DNA of 64,000 bases from Polytrichum commune (GCA_950295325.1 OX485804.1:558001-622000); one strand, 5' to 3'. Positions 24,725 to 38,000 are shown, numbered from the stretch's first letter. Made by a program: numbers and translations. Notes: a model not told the origin generated them from the sequence alone.

Positions 24725-25183
24725 CTAGAGGGAACTACCAAGGACGTTGTGATGACAGGAAACATCTGAACTACAATCACCCGTCGTTGAAGGTGTATCA
24801 CATTTGACCTTTTGACCACGAATCGGACCCTTCACGAGCGAGAGATACGAACTGCTTCCATGAACCTTCTCAGGCCAACCAGACAGCGGGAACCGAATTA
24901 TCTTCCTTGACTCCCCCCCTCCGTGAAGATGGCGTACCAAATGTGCGCCTTTCTTTACAGGACCTCCAGAATCCCTGTGTTCCACCCGGGCCTCTGGATA
25001 CACTAGCGGATCTGACTCGGAAGACTTGCGCTTCGGTTTAGGTAGCACGTACGAAGTTGGAGTGCTCATGTGTGCCATCGGTAATGACACCGCTGAATCT
25101 TTGGCGAGTGAGGCAAGGATGGTGACGACTTCGTCCTCCACCACTTGAATTGAAGGGGAATCCATAGTGTTGTCCCAGACCAT
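24725..25183 (-). CDS. Small basic Ser/Pro-rich hypothetical protein (152 residues)
   Basis: This frame starts MVWDNTMDSPSIQVVEDEVV and ends 190 bases from the convergent transposase stop. It has a Lys/Arg cluster (PKPKRKSSESD) and no recognised domain. It lies downstream of the Ulp1-like gene on the same strand, so it may be a separate small gene or a 3' exon of it. GC content and composition match the element's other genes rather than the AT-rich flanks. Function unknown. Confidence 0.4.
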   Translation of the reverse strand: MVWDNTMDSPSIQVVEDEVVTILASLAKDSAVSLPMAHMSTPTSYVLPKPKRKSSESDPLVYPEARVEHRDSGGPVKKGAHLVRHLHGGGESRKIIRFPLSGWPEKVHGSSSYLSLVKGPIRGQKVKCDTPSTTGDCSSDVSCHHNVLGSSL

Positions 25184-25281
25184 AGTGGATGGGAATAATG
25201 AGACGTTATCGTATGGGCACGGTCTTTATATAAATATTATTGTCTGTATATCCACAGAGTGACACATTGCCAGCCTGGTGT

Positions 25282-25325
25282 AAGGTTTAGGGTTTTGGGG
25301 TTTAGGGTTATGGATTTAGGGTTTC
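25282..25325. repeat. Interstitial telomere-like repeats
   Basis: Imperfect TTTAGGG units (GGTTTAGGGTTTTGGGG, TTTAGGGTTATGG, TTTAGGG) lie between two minus-strand coding pieces. Similar short runs are near 12298, 13413, 17312, 27911 and 40029. Confidence 0.75.
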
Positions 25326-27601
25326 CAAAATAAATATAATCCTCTGATGCATTCTATGGTTCATGTAGTGTAGAGCAATAATATTCTGATTGGTATTGCG
25401 TGTTGGAGAAGTACAAAGAATGTATGGTTGACATTGAATGATTATCAGTACCCACACTGTAGGAGATTTACATTCACTCATCTATGAGAACAATACCCTG
25501 TGGACCGCCGTCTACCTCCACGTTACAATGGTTTCCTTCGCTGCCTCGAACGTCACTCTTGTCTTTCACTACACATCCATCGTCCGTATCTTGATACGAT
25601 TCTCTGTCAAACCCAACCAACGATTGGCACAACGTCCTATCTACCGACCCTGTGAGCATTGCAGAGACAACAGCTCGTTTCAGATTTTGTTTCATGTCCA
25701 TCACCTCTCCCATGTCAAAAATGTCGGACATCTGCAACATAGTCAGACACTGGTAAAAAATCAATGTTAGTTGCTTCGAGATTATGGTCTTCCAACGAGC
25801 AATTAGCGGTAGAGTGACCTAAAGGCCGACTACAGCAGTAGAACACCGTGGGAAGGTACAAACCTCGCATGTCCAGTCCATGACGTCATCTCCCATTTGG
25901 AACACCATGTACATGGTGACGAAGCACATAACGTAGTATCCACACGACCATCCATCCTCCTGTTTTGGGCATCGGACGTGTATCCAGGTCCTAATATCAC
26001 TACTTTTCTCCCACATTGTTGTTCCTTCCGACTGCCCTATGGCCATGCACCATAATTTTCCGAGGCATTCATGCAATTTTGCAGAACCGTGGAAACTTAC
26101 TGACGCAGATGGTCTGGAGTCGAACTTTAAGAAGGCGTGGTCAGAGAGCACAGCTAAACTCCAGTGATTGCAGTCAACGACGGGAACCATGACGGTCCTC
26201 CCTTTCATGCGCTTAAACCCCGATTTCTTAGTATAAAACCTGTGTAGTGCAGAGGTTGACAAGGGTTTCTCGACTAGGGCACGAAGACTACATCCAACTA
26301 GGGAATTGCATAGCAGGACATCATCTGGGAGTATTGTCTGGAACCATATCGTAAAGAAATCCATGAGCGGTGTAGTGAGTAATCCGTCCTTCGAATCAAG
26401 GACTTCCATGTCTGGAGTCAGACGAAGAACCGTACTGTCCGAGTCAAATATGAACTGCATGTGGCCCCTTGCGAGATCACCACACTCCGACTTAATGCGG
26501 TCTCTCATGAGGTTGTATGCACTGCAAGACAACACGGCGTCAAACTCTAGGTAGCACAACGACTGGTTGCATGACAGTGGTGGCAGCACAAGCACGGCGG
26601 GTATATTGCAACGGCAACGCAGACGTCTTTCAGTATTACACCTACATCAAATCCATCAGCGAGGCATTTTTTTCAATAGAGCATCAATTAGGCACCTCTC
26701 AATGTACACATGGAAGGCTCTTCCCCATACTACCTACAACTTATGATTGCAGAATCCAAGGAGGATACCGACATCGCCACCGCCTTGTCTTCGGGGGGTT
26801 TACTGTCCCCCAAAGTCAGTCTTAGATGGTCATCGACTTTGTTCGCGGCGGCGAAGTCCATTGCACGAACTGGGGAGTGTAGAAGCTGTGAACTCCCAGA
26901 TTGTGACCTAAACGCTATCCGGCTCGGAGTCCGCCTGAACCACCCGGATCCAGCCCGCATAATTGGAGGCGAGGGGTTCATCATATGGTGAACGAGAAGT
27001 TGCCTCTCGTTCTCGCTGTCGTCGACCATGGGGGGTAACCTACTGTCTAAGCATAGATGGGTTTTGGCCGTTACTGCTGAAATCATTTGCAATGCCGCCT
27101 CATTCTCTGGGCCGTCCGCGGCTGCCTTGTTCTGTTCGGTGGGATCTAACACCCCCAACGGCACTACATTGGGCGGCACTACGGGTGTCCTGTCGGATGC
27201 GCATCCCTGTGGTGCAAACCCAAGTTCAGCAAAGGTCCGCTGTAGCTCTTTCTCGCGTAGCTCCAGCAATAATTGTACTACGCATCCAACGGCCTCCTTC
27301 AGTTCATCGGGAACAGGTACTTCGTTGTCCAGTCCCAACATTGACCATCCAATGTCCACGTTTTCACGAATACATAACATCTTCGACAGAACCTAAAAAA
27401 CAACAGATGAACGACAATGTAAGGATGTCCGCCCGACCTAGGTACATCCAAATCGTCACTGACCGTACAAATGAAAAGACACCCCCTCATTCATTAAACT
27501 TACCTCGTTACAGTGGGCGCGTAGTGCAGTGGGATCATCTGAACCAGTCCTCCACCACATTGCCGTTATTTCTGCCGAGTATTTCCCGCTCCGATGCAAA
27601 T

Positions 27602-27609
27602 CTACTATG
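27602..27609. repeat. 8-bp target duplication, left (CTACTATG)
   Basis: CTACTATG precedes the CTCGGG terminus and is repeated exactly at 28919-28926. Confidence 0.9.
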
Positions 27610-28918
27610 CTCGGGGGGGGGCACTCCCTTGTATATTTTGCATACACCTGTGATAATGACCTATTAAAATGGGGGCTATTTACCTATGAGAAAGGATTAT
27701 AAGGGATGCTAATTTTTGAAATAATGGTAAATTGTTGTGATTATTTGCACCGTATTGGTAATTATAAATTCTTGGATGGTTGATTTTATGGTACCCTATA
27801 TTACTTATATGTAATTTTCCCCCCTGATTGCCCCCATTCCTTAAAGTGAATGATACAGTAGAATTCTTGTTAGAAGCATGTGTACAGAGTAAGAAAAACA
27901 AACATTTACTAGGGTTTAGGGTTTAGGGTCACACTGAAGTCCGGGCAAAGCAAAACACTAAACAATTACAACAAAAGATTGCAATTACATGTCATTAAGC
28001 AACACGAGCCAACGAATAAAAGTTGTGTTGGATAACACAGTTAGAAACCTTCAGGTCTTAGGGAACAGGCCAGCCACATGTGTCTCAAAGTCACATTTAC
28101 AAGGTTTGCAGAGGCCCTACAATTGATGCCTTGATCTTCCAATCCTACACGTTGGAGGAAAATCCCACGCCATGCAAGCAAAATCCATCTAAACTAGCTA
28201 GGCTACCATTTACACATGTGGGAGATATGAGGGTACTCGAACTGAAATGACTACTACAGATTTCAAGGTATACTAATGATCATTCAGCCCTTTTTCCAAA
28301 TTATATCTCCACATGTGTGAGATAGTACAAATTTAGCAGGTTTGATTTTTTATTTGAAATGAACTCACTCAATGAGTTTGCATCTACCTCATCTAAGGTG
28401 TAGATTTTGCTAGTTGATTCATACACTAGAGACACAGTTGAGATAATAGCATCCACATCAACCCACACACAGTCACTCTCAACATACTTATATTTGTTGA
28501 GACCCGGCTGTTTTTTGAACCAATGGAGGTAAGCCATAGCAGTTGGGAAGAGCGTTTCTCTATTTCCATTATGGACTGCACATTTCATCAAGTCAATGGG
28601 TTGCCAACAATTGCCCCACTTAGTACCAACCTTCACCCTTATCTTTTGAACCCTTCCTATATAGAACATGCCATATTTTGGTGGCAAAGTATTTAATTTT
28701 TGAAACTATCGTTTTTTCTCCATGCTATTTTATATGTACCACTTAGGTAATTTAATCATGTTTTGTCAAATGCTGTATTACATATAATCATGCTTCACAA
28801 TCCCAGAGCACCCTATACTACATCTAATAATTTTACAAATTTTACGCCAAATTTTTATACAAGACCCTATATTTTATCGCACGTAGTTCCTACGTTTTTC
28901 GCCAGTGCCCCTCCCGAG
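27610..28918 (-). mobile_element. 1.3-kb DNA transposon, hAT/KDZ-like, copy 2 (nested)
   Basis: It spans 1,309 bases, has the same termini as copy 1 (CTCGGG plus G run; CCCGAG) and is in the opposite orientation. The flanking duplication is CTACTATG, different from copy 1's CTTAGGGA, so the two moved independently. Copies are near-identical over their whole length, including the short gene and a telomere-like AGGGTTTAGGG stretch. It lies inside copy A of the Ulp1-like gene, so it inserted after that gene was in place. Confidence 0.92.
28301..28687 (-). CDS. Conserved 128-residue protein of the 1.3-kb transposon, copy 2
   Basis: It has the same length and frame as 11536-11922, with about eight substitutions (for example KRAVQ to KCAVH, TFFPTT to TLFPTA). 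No stop or indel occurs in either copy, which suggests selection or recent spread. Family not recognised. Confidence 0.6.
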   Translation of the reverse strand: MPPKYGMFYIGRVQKIRVKVGTKWGNCWQPIDLMKCAVHNGNRETLFPTAMAYLHWFKKQPGLNKYKYVESDCVWVDVDAIISTVSLVYESTSKIYTLDEVDANSLSEFISNKKSNLLNLYYLTHVEI

Positions 28919-28926
28919 CTACTATG
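28919..28926. repeat. 8-bp target duplication, right (CTACTATG)
   Basis: An exact repeat of 27602-27609. On the minus strand it is CATAGTAG, within the codons for AIV of the interrupted protease gene. Confidence 0.9.
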
Positions 28927-31617
28927 GCGCGGCGGGCAACGCGGTTTAAAAAAGTTTCGATGGTCTCTAGGACGTCGTCTTGGTTCCAGCCCTCGAACCC
29001 CATCAGCCCAAGCATGTCGCCCCAACATCGACGGATGGGAGCACATATTCCGCCAAAAATGCAGGGGAAAAGAGCCCATCCAATATCTACGACGTCCTGT
29101 GCACACGCCGACAGTCGTTTGGATTCTACATCGTCCTTTGCTATTGCCAAGATGTTCCGCCTGGTCATCCCCGTTATAGGATGTGAAATTGGGGAACATC
29201 GTCCCAAGGACATGCGTCCGTATAGCTTCAAAGCGCGGACAATGTGAGGGCAGTCCAACTCTAAGGACATGGGTTCCCCCTTCACGTCTTCCTGCAACGC
29301 GGATAAAATATCCTGGAGTTCCTCCTGCATATGCTTCCATGGTCGTGTCGGTACCCCTGCAGCTATTTCCTTGCTAAGAATCCTGAAAAGGGGAGACCAA
29401 CCCCAGTTTGTATCCTCCACTCGCATTGCCCTCTCACGATCGAAAAGTTGGAGTTGCCCTACAATATGAGACCTTCGTCGATCCTCCAGAGCCACTTCGG
29501 CGTTGAGGCGTTTGGACACGTACTGCGCTTTCTCCCGGATATAAATTAAATATTGTTCCAATTTGGCCAATTCGGCAGTTCTCCCCTCGTTGTTTGTCAA
29601 CTCGATGTACGGATTCCAGGGCTTCACCGATATCATGACGAAGTTCAATTCGTCCGCGTGTTTGGCATCGATCACGCCCCCCGCCTGCGAGACATTCGAC
29701 ATGGTTTTAGCTGGGTCTGCCCACACTACCCATTACCTGACTTGGAGCCAGAGCAAAAGAATATGCACTACAAGAAATGACATGTCTGAGAATACCTGAG
29801 CTTCTTTCCATGCCACCCAGGGTCCAATTGCTGCAAGAATCCTTGCACCAAGTTGGTCACGCTTCTCCAGGCTACGAAGCTCAGCCATGCATTCTTCAGC
29901 ATTGTGGAGCAATTGTCGGTCGATTATGACGCATTGCGGCGACTCTTGAATCAAGGGATACAAGCCCGCGATGCCTTGTTCTGGAGGAGGAGGGCCAATG
30001 TTCGGGTATGTGTTTTCTACTGTTAACGACGCTGCATAACGCCGAGCGTCATCTAGAACCTGTTCTCTAGTGGAATCTGGCGTGAAACTATACGCCGATG
30101 TATTCGCCTCTACCTGTACTACACCGGCCGTACTGGTTCCCTTTCCGGCGTCGACATGTATCAAGGTGAAGAATCCCTCCACATTGCCGGAATCCTTAGA
30201 GATTTGATTGCTGCAATCACGGTCCTCTCTCACCCGCGATAGCACTTCGTCGTCTCCAACTTTGTCCTTCTTCTTCTTCACTGCCTCTACAAGCAGGGCA
30301 GTCTTCTTCTTGCTGCCGCTTTCGCGATCCTGTTTATTGCGCCCAGAACTTGGACCGTACCATTCGCGTCCCCGCTTCGAGGACACGCCCCATATTGTAG
30401 GCTCCTTTTTCTCCGACGGTTTACGAACGACCGGAACAACAGCAGTAGGATTGTCGCTACCTTTTTCCTGCACTACAGTAGCACAAATTCTATGGATCAC
30501 GTCTTGTACCGACCCTTCTATCCCTTCGGTCGTTCTGTGAAGCTCAAAAGAGGTAGACGGAGCCAGAGCCTGTTTTAGCATCTTCTCTTTGACCCTAACC
30601 TCCTCTATACCTACCCCGAGCGATGTTTCTTTAGGGGTAGTCTTTGTGGTCCTGCTCTTCCTAGTCTTCGGCTGCACTACAGGGTCTGTATGGGCTACGT
30701 GGGCTATGTGAGCTGCTTGCTCTCTCGGGTTCCACGGGCGCTGTCCCTCCTTCTCAGGAAATGACAAACCCACTTCCAAAAGGATGTCCTTCAAGAGTTG
30801 TTGTTCGCTCTGTGAAAATGTTGGGTACATTTTCAGAATTCCTGTTCCAACCTCCTTCCACTTTTTGCATTGGTCCTTGTAGCGATGATAAGAAAGAGCA
30901 TTCTTATCCGAGAAGTCCATGTGACAGTATTTGCACCAGTAATGGTATCGCTTCTCTGACCCAGGGTCTTCCCAGAAGTGATATCGGCACGTGTAGTGCG
31001 CTTCTATCACAAGAGCCTTGTACTCTTCCTCGGTGTATAGACACGCACAGGGAACTCTACCCTGTTTCAACTCGGCCCTGTACACCCTCTCCCCTCCAAC
31101 CGTGTATCCCTGCAACATGAACGGAATGATAGAGTTCAAATGGGCGACAACACTCCAAGAACCCTAAACCGACGTTTTATATCAACGACTCAGACGCTAA
31201 CATAATATTTGTAAACCTATGTCTAAACCTTACCTCCTGCACACCCGATCGCCCCTTTGACACTAGTCTTGTCCATGTCTCCAGCCCCAACCCCTCAATA
31301 AGTCGTTTGTCTTCGTTCACGATAAGTTTGTCGTCATCAGGAAACTGAATCCGTCGGCCTGTTACTCCAATGCCGAGAAAAGAAATAGAACCCGAAGCTA
31401 TAGCGGGCGCCAGCGATGTCTTGCTTTCCCCCCGGGAGGCACTGCGGTTCCCAGATCGGTTCGACAGAGATATTGGAGGGACGTCGAATTCAATATCAGT
31501 GTTAGTTTCGGCATCACTCTCCTCAATTACTCCCCTCTGCAGACCCAATAGAGGTTCGATGGCATCGTCGATACTAACGTCCTCCTCCAATAGTTTGTTA
31601 GACCTTGCTCTGGTCAC

Positions 31618-33040
31618 TCTCCGCCGCGGATCTACAAGACCACAAGGGAATCAAAAAATGATCCCTCATTCCTACAGAATTTCCCTAGTGCCTAGAACCC
31701 AAGTTACACGTTTATTCACTACACCTACACCGCGAGCTTTATAAACACAATCTTCTAATGCTTGGCACCAGAGCCCATACCTCCACATAGTCCACCGTAA
31801 CCCTAAACCCTCAAACGTAGCGTAATCCAGGAGCACGCTTCGACCTGAACTATTTTGCTAAAAACAAAACCCAACATGTGAGCACAACCGGCGAAATGAA
31901 GATGGAAGCGCTGGCAGACAAGATTCAAAAACCTAAACGCACCCCCGGAGTAAGGTTTAGCCGCCCCTCACCTGGTTCCATGGCGCATTGCCGCGGCTGT
32001 CCTCGCCAGGCGACGCAGCATTCACGAACCACCTAACCGGAGGATTGCGAGGACGTTGAAGGCGATCACCACCAACCCAAAATTCAAGGTTGGAAGAGCA
32101 GCTACACACCCTGAACACTGAGAAGCAGTGCGATTTTCCCACCAAAAACGACCCGCCCTCTTGCAGAACAACAACACACCCGCCCTCCTGCACCACAAGC
32201 CTGGACCGCGAGGACAACTCGCTATATATGCAGGAAATGAGCCGGGCCAGGCGGTTTAGGCAATTTGCTTTAGACTCTTCCTGCCCCCCTCCGACAAGTA
32301 CGCTCTGTCTTGCCACCCTCGTGTATTTTTCGGCCTAAGTTAATTCGGAGTGGATCAAAGTACACATTTATAGAGGTGTTAACAGTTAACAATTATAAAA
32401 TTATTTTTTTGAGCAATATAAAAATCTTAACATTTATAAATATAAGCAATGGTGAAGAGTCCTTGTGAGAGAAGACCATTCATAAAATTGCAAACCCAAT
32501 CATAACTTTATTCAATATCAAGTTTACAAATCACGGGTGAAGTATGAATCAATGGTTCTTTGGTGAGATTCATCTGCATGAATAACTTGCAAACATTTCT
32601 CACCCTAAACCAACAAACCCACATACTTGCACTCATCACATGAATGTCATTTCATGTACCTTCTAATGGTACCAAAACAAGATTGCAAGTCACCATAAGA
32701 TGGAATGGGTAGAGAGAGAGAGAGAGAGGAATGTAAATAAATGTATAGTTTTTATCATCCATATTATGGTTGTATTTCATTCGTTAACATTTATAGAGTC
32801 AAATTTACAAAGAATCTAGTATCATTTCATTAACAATTAACACGTTTAACATTTATAGTGTGCAATATGTGGGGAGTAGAAGAAAGTTAACATTTAGAGA
32901 GGGTTGACACTTATAGGTGTAACATTTATAGAGGGTGGACTGTAGGTTGTTTATCGTAATGTATTTGTTTACATGCAATTTCTTTCCTTATCCCTTCTGT
33001 TTTGGTCATATTTGCAATGCTCTTCTATCATAACCCTTTG
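31618..33040. other. Upstream region of Ulp1-like copy A, then AT-rich spacer
   Basis: From 31618 to about 32340 the DNA has the GC content of the neighbouring gene and an open minus-strand frame (31957-32316), probably leader or N-terminal exon sequence that I cannot confirm. From 32340 on it is AT-rich, with many TTAACATTTATA words (32350-32940) and a GA microsatellite at about 32711-32728. There is no gene in the AT-rich part. Confidence 0.4.
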
Positions 33041-34008
33041 CACCCTAACCTTGATAATGTCACACTTGGTAATAGAACACCTTAAATTGGCACCTAAAAG
33101 TTTGAAACCGATTTTCATAGTGTAAAACTCCCTCGTTATTATCACTGTCACCCGTGATAATGTAACTATTATTTTGCAAAATTTGTATTGTAAGTGTGAT
33201 AATAACAAGTAATATGGATGAAAAGGCCGGATGGACAACAAATTCTATGGATGACATCGGCATCTCCACCTACCTTTCGGCAAAACAATGTGACATTAGG
33301 GCTTCTTTGTAGAGCACTACATTGGGTGCCCATACCCATGCCCATGGGTTTTGGGTGGGCATGGGTGCGATATTATTGTTCATGGAAGGTGGAGATGGTC
33401 TTGAGGTGGAATATTCTATTGAGGAGATTGTGCGATTTGTGTAAGATGGCGAACATGTACTTGATTCTATGGAAGTAGACTCATTGATTGTTGATAGCAG
33501 TGATGATGAGTATAAAGTAGTGAAGCTAAGTGAGGCACAAAAGTATGTTGAAGATGTTTTGAATTTTATAGCTAGTTAAGGTTCTCAAATTTTCAACACT
33601 CTAGAGTTGTTAGGAATGGAAAAATCCCATGACAAAGTCATTAGCATTGGTGTTGCACATTTAACATCAACAAAACAATGTGACATTAGATATTGATATT
33701 TTTCTATGCATATTCCTAGCATGAGTCGCAATGGCCAAGTCGCAACGGCCAGTTGGTATGGACAAGCTTTCTTCTAGTGTGATGTGCTCTTGTTGTTATT
33801 CACAATCTTGAATTAGATTTTACATTAAAAAGCATTGAAGTCTTGAATTTGTGTTTTTTTAACCCTATAATTTTAGTTTGATTTTCTACATATTTTTTTA
33901 CAATATCACATTATGTACAAAATGTGACATTATCAATTATGTCACACCTTGTTTAAATATCAAACTTTTTGGCTAAATGGACAGTGTGACATTATCAAGG
34001 TTAGGGTG
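33041..34008. mobile_element. 968-bp element with perfect 26-bp terminal inverted repeats
   Basis: The ends at 33041-33066 (starting CACCCTAACCTTGATAATG) and 33983-34008 are perfect reverse complements over 26 bases. The word TGTGACATTA recurs inside. No clear target duplication is visible (flanks TTG and TAT), and there is no coding region, so it looks like a non-autonomous element of unknown superfamily nested in the giant MULE. Confidence 0.65.
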
Positions 34009-35000
34009 TATTATACCTAGATGTCCTTTACTCACGTTTATTTTCCTCTCACATCGCTAAGTGTCCGTTACCATCCTTTATTATCCTTTTTACCCCTATA
34101 TTATCCTTTATTATTGCTTCATCAACGGAGTACATTGGTTTTATGTACATTGGGTTTATCTCAAACAAAATTTCATATGTTTTGTACATCTATTTGATGA
34201 TCCCTTTATGTTTATTATTTTTTACCCAATTTTCTATTTTTATTCTGTATTACATATCATAAGTGTTATTTATAGATAGATTACTTACCTAATCTCAATT
34301 GACTTCTCCGTGTCTCTCCTCTTTCTCTCTCTTCCTTCTTTGTAATATGTTTTTTTTTATTTTTGTTTTTTATAGAATTTTTTGTGGGGGTGGGTTTTCT
34401 CTAATTCTTAATTTTGATTTACGTATTACAGTTCATCCTCATAGATCTATTAGTTTTTCAAGATTTTCCTATAATTGATAAATGTCTCTACCCTTTCTTT
34501 ATGTCCCTGTTATTTTTTCTCAAATCCTAATTTCTATTGTTTTTATTTTTTTGTATTTTATTTCACATTCCTTAGATTTTGATTACGTATTACGTAGTAT
34601 ACACCATCTTCTTTGATATTAATTTACCTCGTTTCATCAAACTTCTCCATTTCGTTCAACATCAGACCTTCCCCCAACCCCTTGTTTGTTTGCTTGTTGT
34701 TATTGTGTGTGTTTTTTATTTTTTTATTTATTTTTATTTTATTTTAGGCCATGTGTTGCATAGTACAAATTGTCTACATTAATTCATTACTTTCCCTGTT
34801 GTCCTTTAAGTTTTTATTTTTGTTGTATTCTATTTCCTATGCATAGCCCTGCCCTAATGTCCTAAGGAAAAATGCATAAATACAAACGGTATACAGAGAA
34901 GTAACTGTGTGTGCATAATTACATTGTTCTCCCCAAACCCCTCACTACAGGTTCATATTCCCTACGGTACAATGCACCGAATGCACTATATAGACGTCGC
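34009..35000. other. AT/T-rich spacer
   Basis: T-rich low-complexity DNA (many TTATTTTTTATTT words) without a supported gene. From about 34900 the composition returns to that of the element's genes. Confidence 0.5.
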
Positions 35001-38000
35001 CTACGAACATGGCTCGTTGTCCTTGTCGAAACCCACTGCGACAATACAACGATGATCGCCCGCCATTCCTACCTTAATCGCTGAACGTATAGCATCCTTC
35101 AGACCCTGCCTCACTACGAGGACATCATCGTGTCCGAAGCTCTCCGACATCTGATATCACACACCCTAAACCTTAGTACACATTTGTTACAGGGCACGCG
35201 TGTCAAGGGGTACAGATAAGTTGCACAACAAATACATGATTGCATGCACTGCCGCACTACAGCTGCAGGACAAGGTACATGCCTACAACATTCTGCAACT
35301 TCTAGGAGCACTACAGCAGGAACTAGCATTACAGAACCGTATAACTTACCCCATTTACCCAATCCCCGGTTTTCACCGACGTATCCTTTAAAAATGACCA
35401 CAACTTTCCAATGTAGCTAGCCACGTAAAAGCCACATGACCAACCGTCCGGTTGTTGCGGACAGTGCGCATGAGTCCAAGATCCAATAAACGCCGCGATT
35501 CTCCATTCATCTGTTCCTGGTCGGTAGTCGTTCACAATACACCACATTTTTGCCAAGGCCTCGTGGAGGCGCTGTGGTCCATGGAAGTTGGGATTCATAA
35601 CAAAACCGGAATCGAACTTATAGAAACCTTCGTTCGATATCACGGCCAGGCTCCAATGGTGAAGGTCCAATATCGGAACGAGAAGCGTCTTACCCTTATA
35701 GCCCCTGACATACGAATGCTCCCGGTATAAACACTTTAGAGCATGTAGTGCGCTTGTTCGGTCAGTAAGGGATCTCAACGATACTGCGAACTCAGTTTTG
35801 CAGATGATTGTTCCAAGGGGTGCATCGTTCTGCATCCATGCGGAGAACCAGTCCATGAGGGGAGGATTGAGCCCAAATCCCACACGATCTAGAATTTCAA
35901 GGTCAGGGTCAAGTTTCAGCCTCACAGTGTCTTCATCGAAGAAGAAGTCCAAGTACCCTCGTAGGACATGGTCACCTTCACGAGCTATCCGTTCCATGGA
36001 CACATTTAATAAACTGCAATGATAAAAGAATCTTCGTTTATTTAAGCGCAAAATATATAAACCCATAGAAGGCCACTGCAAACAGTCTGTTCTACATTAC
36101 CTGCACTACATTATTCACCAAAAGCCAAGTTTTCAAACTGTCTAGAATAAAAAAAGGACAATGCAAACTGGTCTATTACCGTGGAATTTACAAGCAGAGG
36201 AATCGAGGGGCTACTCTACCTACTGGATGTAACAAACACTTTCGAAACTTGCCTGTGCACTACATTAGTGCCAGTGACGTCTTGCATGGGGGCTCCATCT
36301 CTATTGGAGTCGCCACCCTCGTTGCCTCCTGGTCCGAGAATCTAGTACATCTCTTCGTTCTCCGGTAGTGCAGAAGTGTTTTCCAACGCATGCACTATAT
36401 CATTGCCATAGTTGTCCCCTCCCTGCTCTAAATTCAGTCGGCGGACTGGACTATAGAGGGAAACTGGTGCTGGGCCGAGTCTTAACTGAAGATGTCTTGG
36501 CGTTTTCCTATACCACATATTAGAACATCCTTCTAGCACAACCGGCGCGGGATGTCTTATATGCTCAGAGAGTAGGCGGCGCTCCCTCTCACCGGACACC
36601 GCATCTGGAGATATCTCGAGGTGCGTCCAGTCCAACTGGAGCTGAAATTGAGAGCCAACGATCTGCTCCAGTTGTGGGATCTCCAAGTGATCTAAATTCA
36701 CGAGACTACCGGTATCAGTAGGAGGAACCTGGTCACCAGCTGGGTATCCCAGCATCTTGAAGGCCATGGCTTGTTCCTTGCCGTGGAGCTCGGTGAGTGC
36801 ATCTACAACCTTCTCAATGTATGGTCTCAAATCCTCCGATGGTGGGGCATGGTTTTCCGATCCCATCATTGCCCAACCAATGTCAATGTTCTCCCTTACA
36901 ATTAAAACCTTCGAAAAAACCTGACAACAGCCGATACAACCCAAATACCCAGGTCGTGAGTTCAGACATACGACTTCAACATCTGCACTACATACACATT
37001 GACGAATTAAGAAAACATTAATTTTGGGATGTAACATGTAGAATCCGACGAGCCTAAAATTCTGGGATGCAAGAATGCTTACCTCGTCGCACTGAACCTT
37101 AAAATTAGGGCTCAGACTCTGATGGGCAGCGTTGCACCACAAACCGGCCAATTCCTCTTTGTGTTTGGAAATCCGATGCAGATCTACGATAGCCCGTCTC
37201 AAAACTCGCTTTAGAAATGCCTCAATCTTCAGTAGAACTTCCTCTTGATGCCAGCCTTCGAAACCCATTAACGCCACTGTGTCGGAGGAAGAACAATGCA
37301 AAGGTTCCTGGGTTCTCCCAAAGGTACATGGAAAATACGTGAACCCTATGTCTTCCATATCCTGTGCACAAACGCATAGGCGTTGTGACTCCCGTTGATC
37401 CATAGCTATCTCTAGGAGCTTCGCCTGTGTCATGCCTTTGATGGGGTGAGCGAGTGGCAAACCACGACCATACGTCAGTCGGGTATACAACTTCAGGGCC
37501 CGCACCACATGGGGGCATTCAGATTCCAAGCTAGATCTATTGTCCCCAACCTCCTCTCGCATAACTCTTATAACCTCTTCCAACTCAGCCTCTGTGTGCT
37601 TCCAGGGCCGTTGAGGGCCGGACGCGACCGGGTCTCTGATAAGAGCTTGGAACAGAGGTGACCAGCCCCACAGGTTCTCCTCTTCTTCATAATAACGTTG
37701 CCGACAATCGTACTGCTCCATTGCATTTTTTATGAACAATTTTCGAGCATCTTCTAACTGAGCCGCCACTCTTTCCTGGAACGCAGAAACCTGGGCCAAG
37801 TGCTTCAAATACGACTCTAGCCCCCGAAGTTCTGCCTCCCGGCCCTCAGTGTCCTGCAATCGAGCATAAGGGTTCCACGAGCTCGTTGCACGGTGGACTG
37901 ATGCCTGAATGTTCTCTTCGACTTGTTCTCTCGTCGCAGCACTCTGCGTTCACAGTAGTCACGATAATTAGGTTGGCATACTGAGACATGATGCAACATT

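Larger units (their letters stand above)
25474..31617 (-). pseudogene. Zinc-finger plus Ulp1-like cysteine protease gene, copy A (interrupted by transposon)
   Basis: The gene has multiple minus-strand exons. In order they are 31617 to about 31215 (acidic N-terminus), about 31110 to 29790, then 29726 to 28927 joined to 27601-27510 across the transposon, then about 27395-26730, 26595-25865 and 25750-25474. The second exon has the finger YWCKYCHMDFSDKNALSYH ending KDQC (C2HC type). The C-terminal domain is a C48 (Ulp1) peptidase with CNHWSLAVL (His), KFDS (Asp), CPKQEDGWSCGYYVM (Gln and Cys), so the catalytic set is complete. Ulp1 proteases remove SUMO or related modifiers. The 1.3-kb transposon sits exactly between ...ARRAIV and IVDLHR..., shown by the uninterrupted paralogue at 35001-39676 (RRAIVDLHRIS). 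The exon ends are approximate. It is probably non-functional unless the insertion is spliced out. Confidence 0.75.

Noticed and set aside
11296-28918. The two inverted 1.3-kb copies could be the long terminal inverted repeats of a single 17.6-kb element.
   Set aside because: Each copy has its own complete ends and its own exact 8-base duplication (CTTAGGGA versus CTACTATG). One lies outside and one inside the giant MULE.
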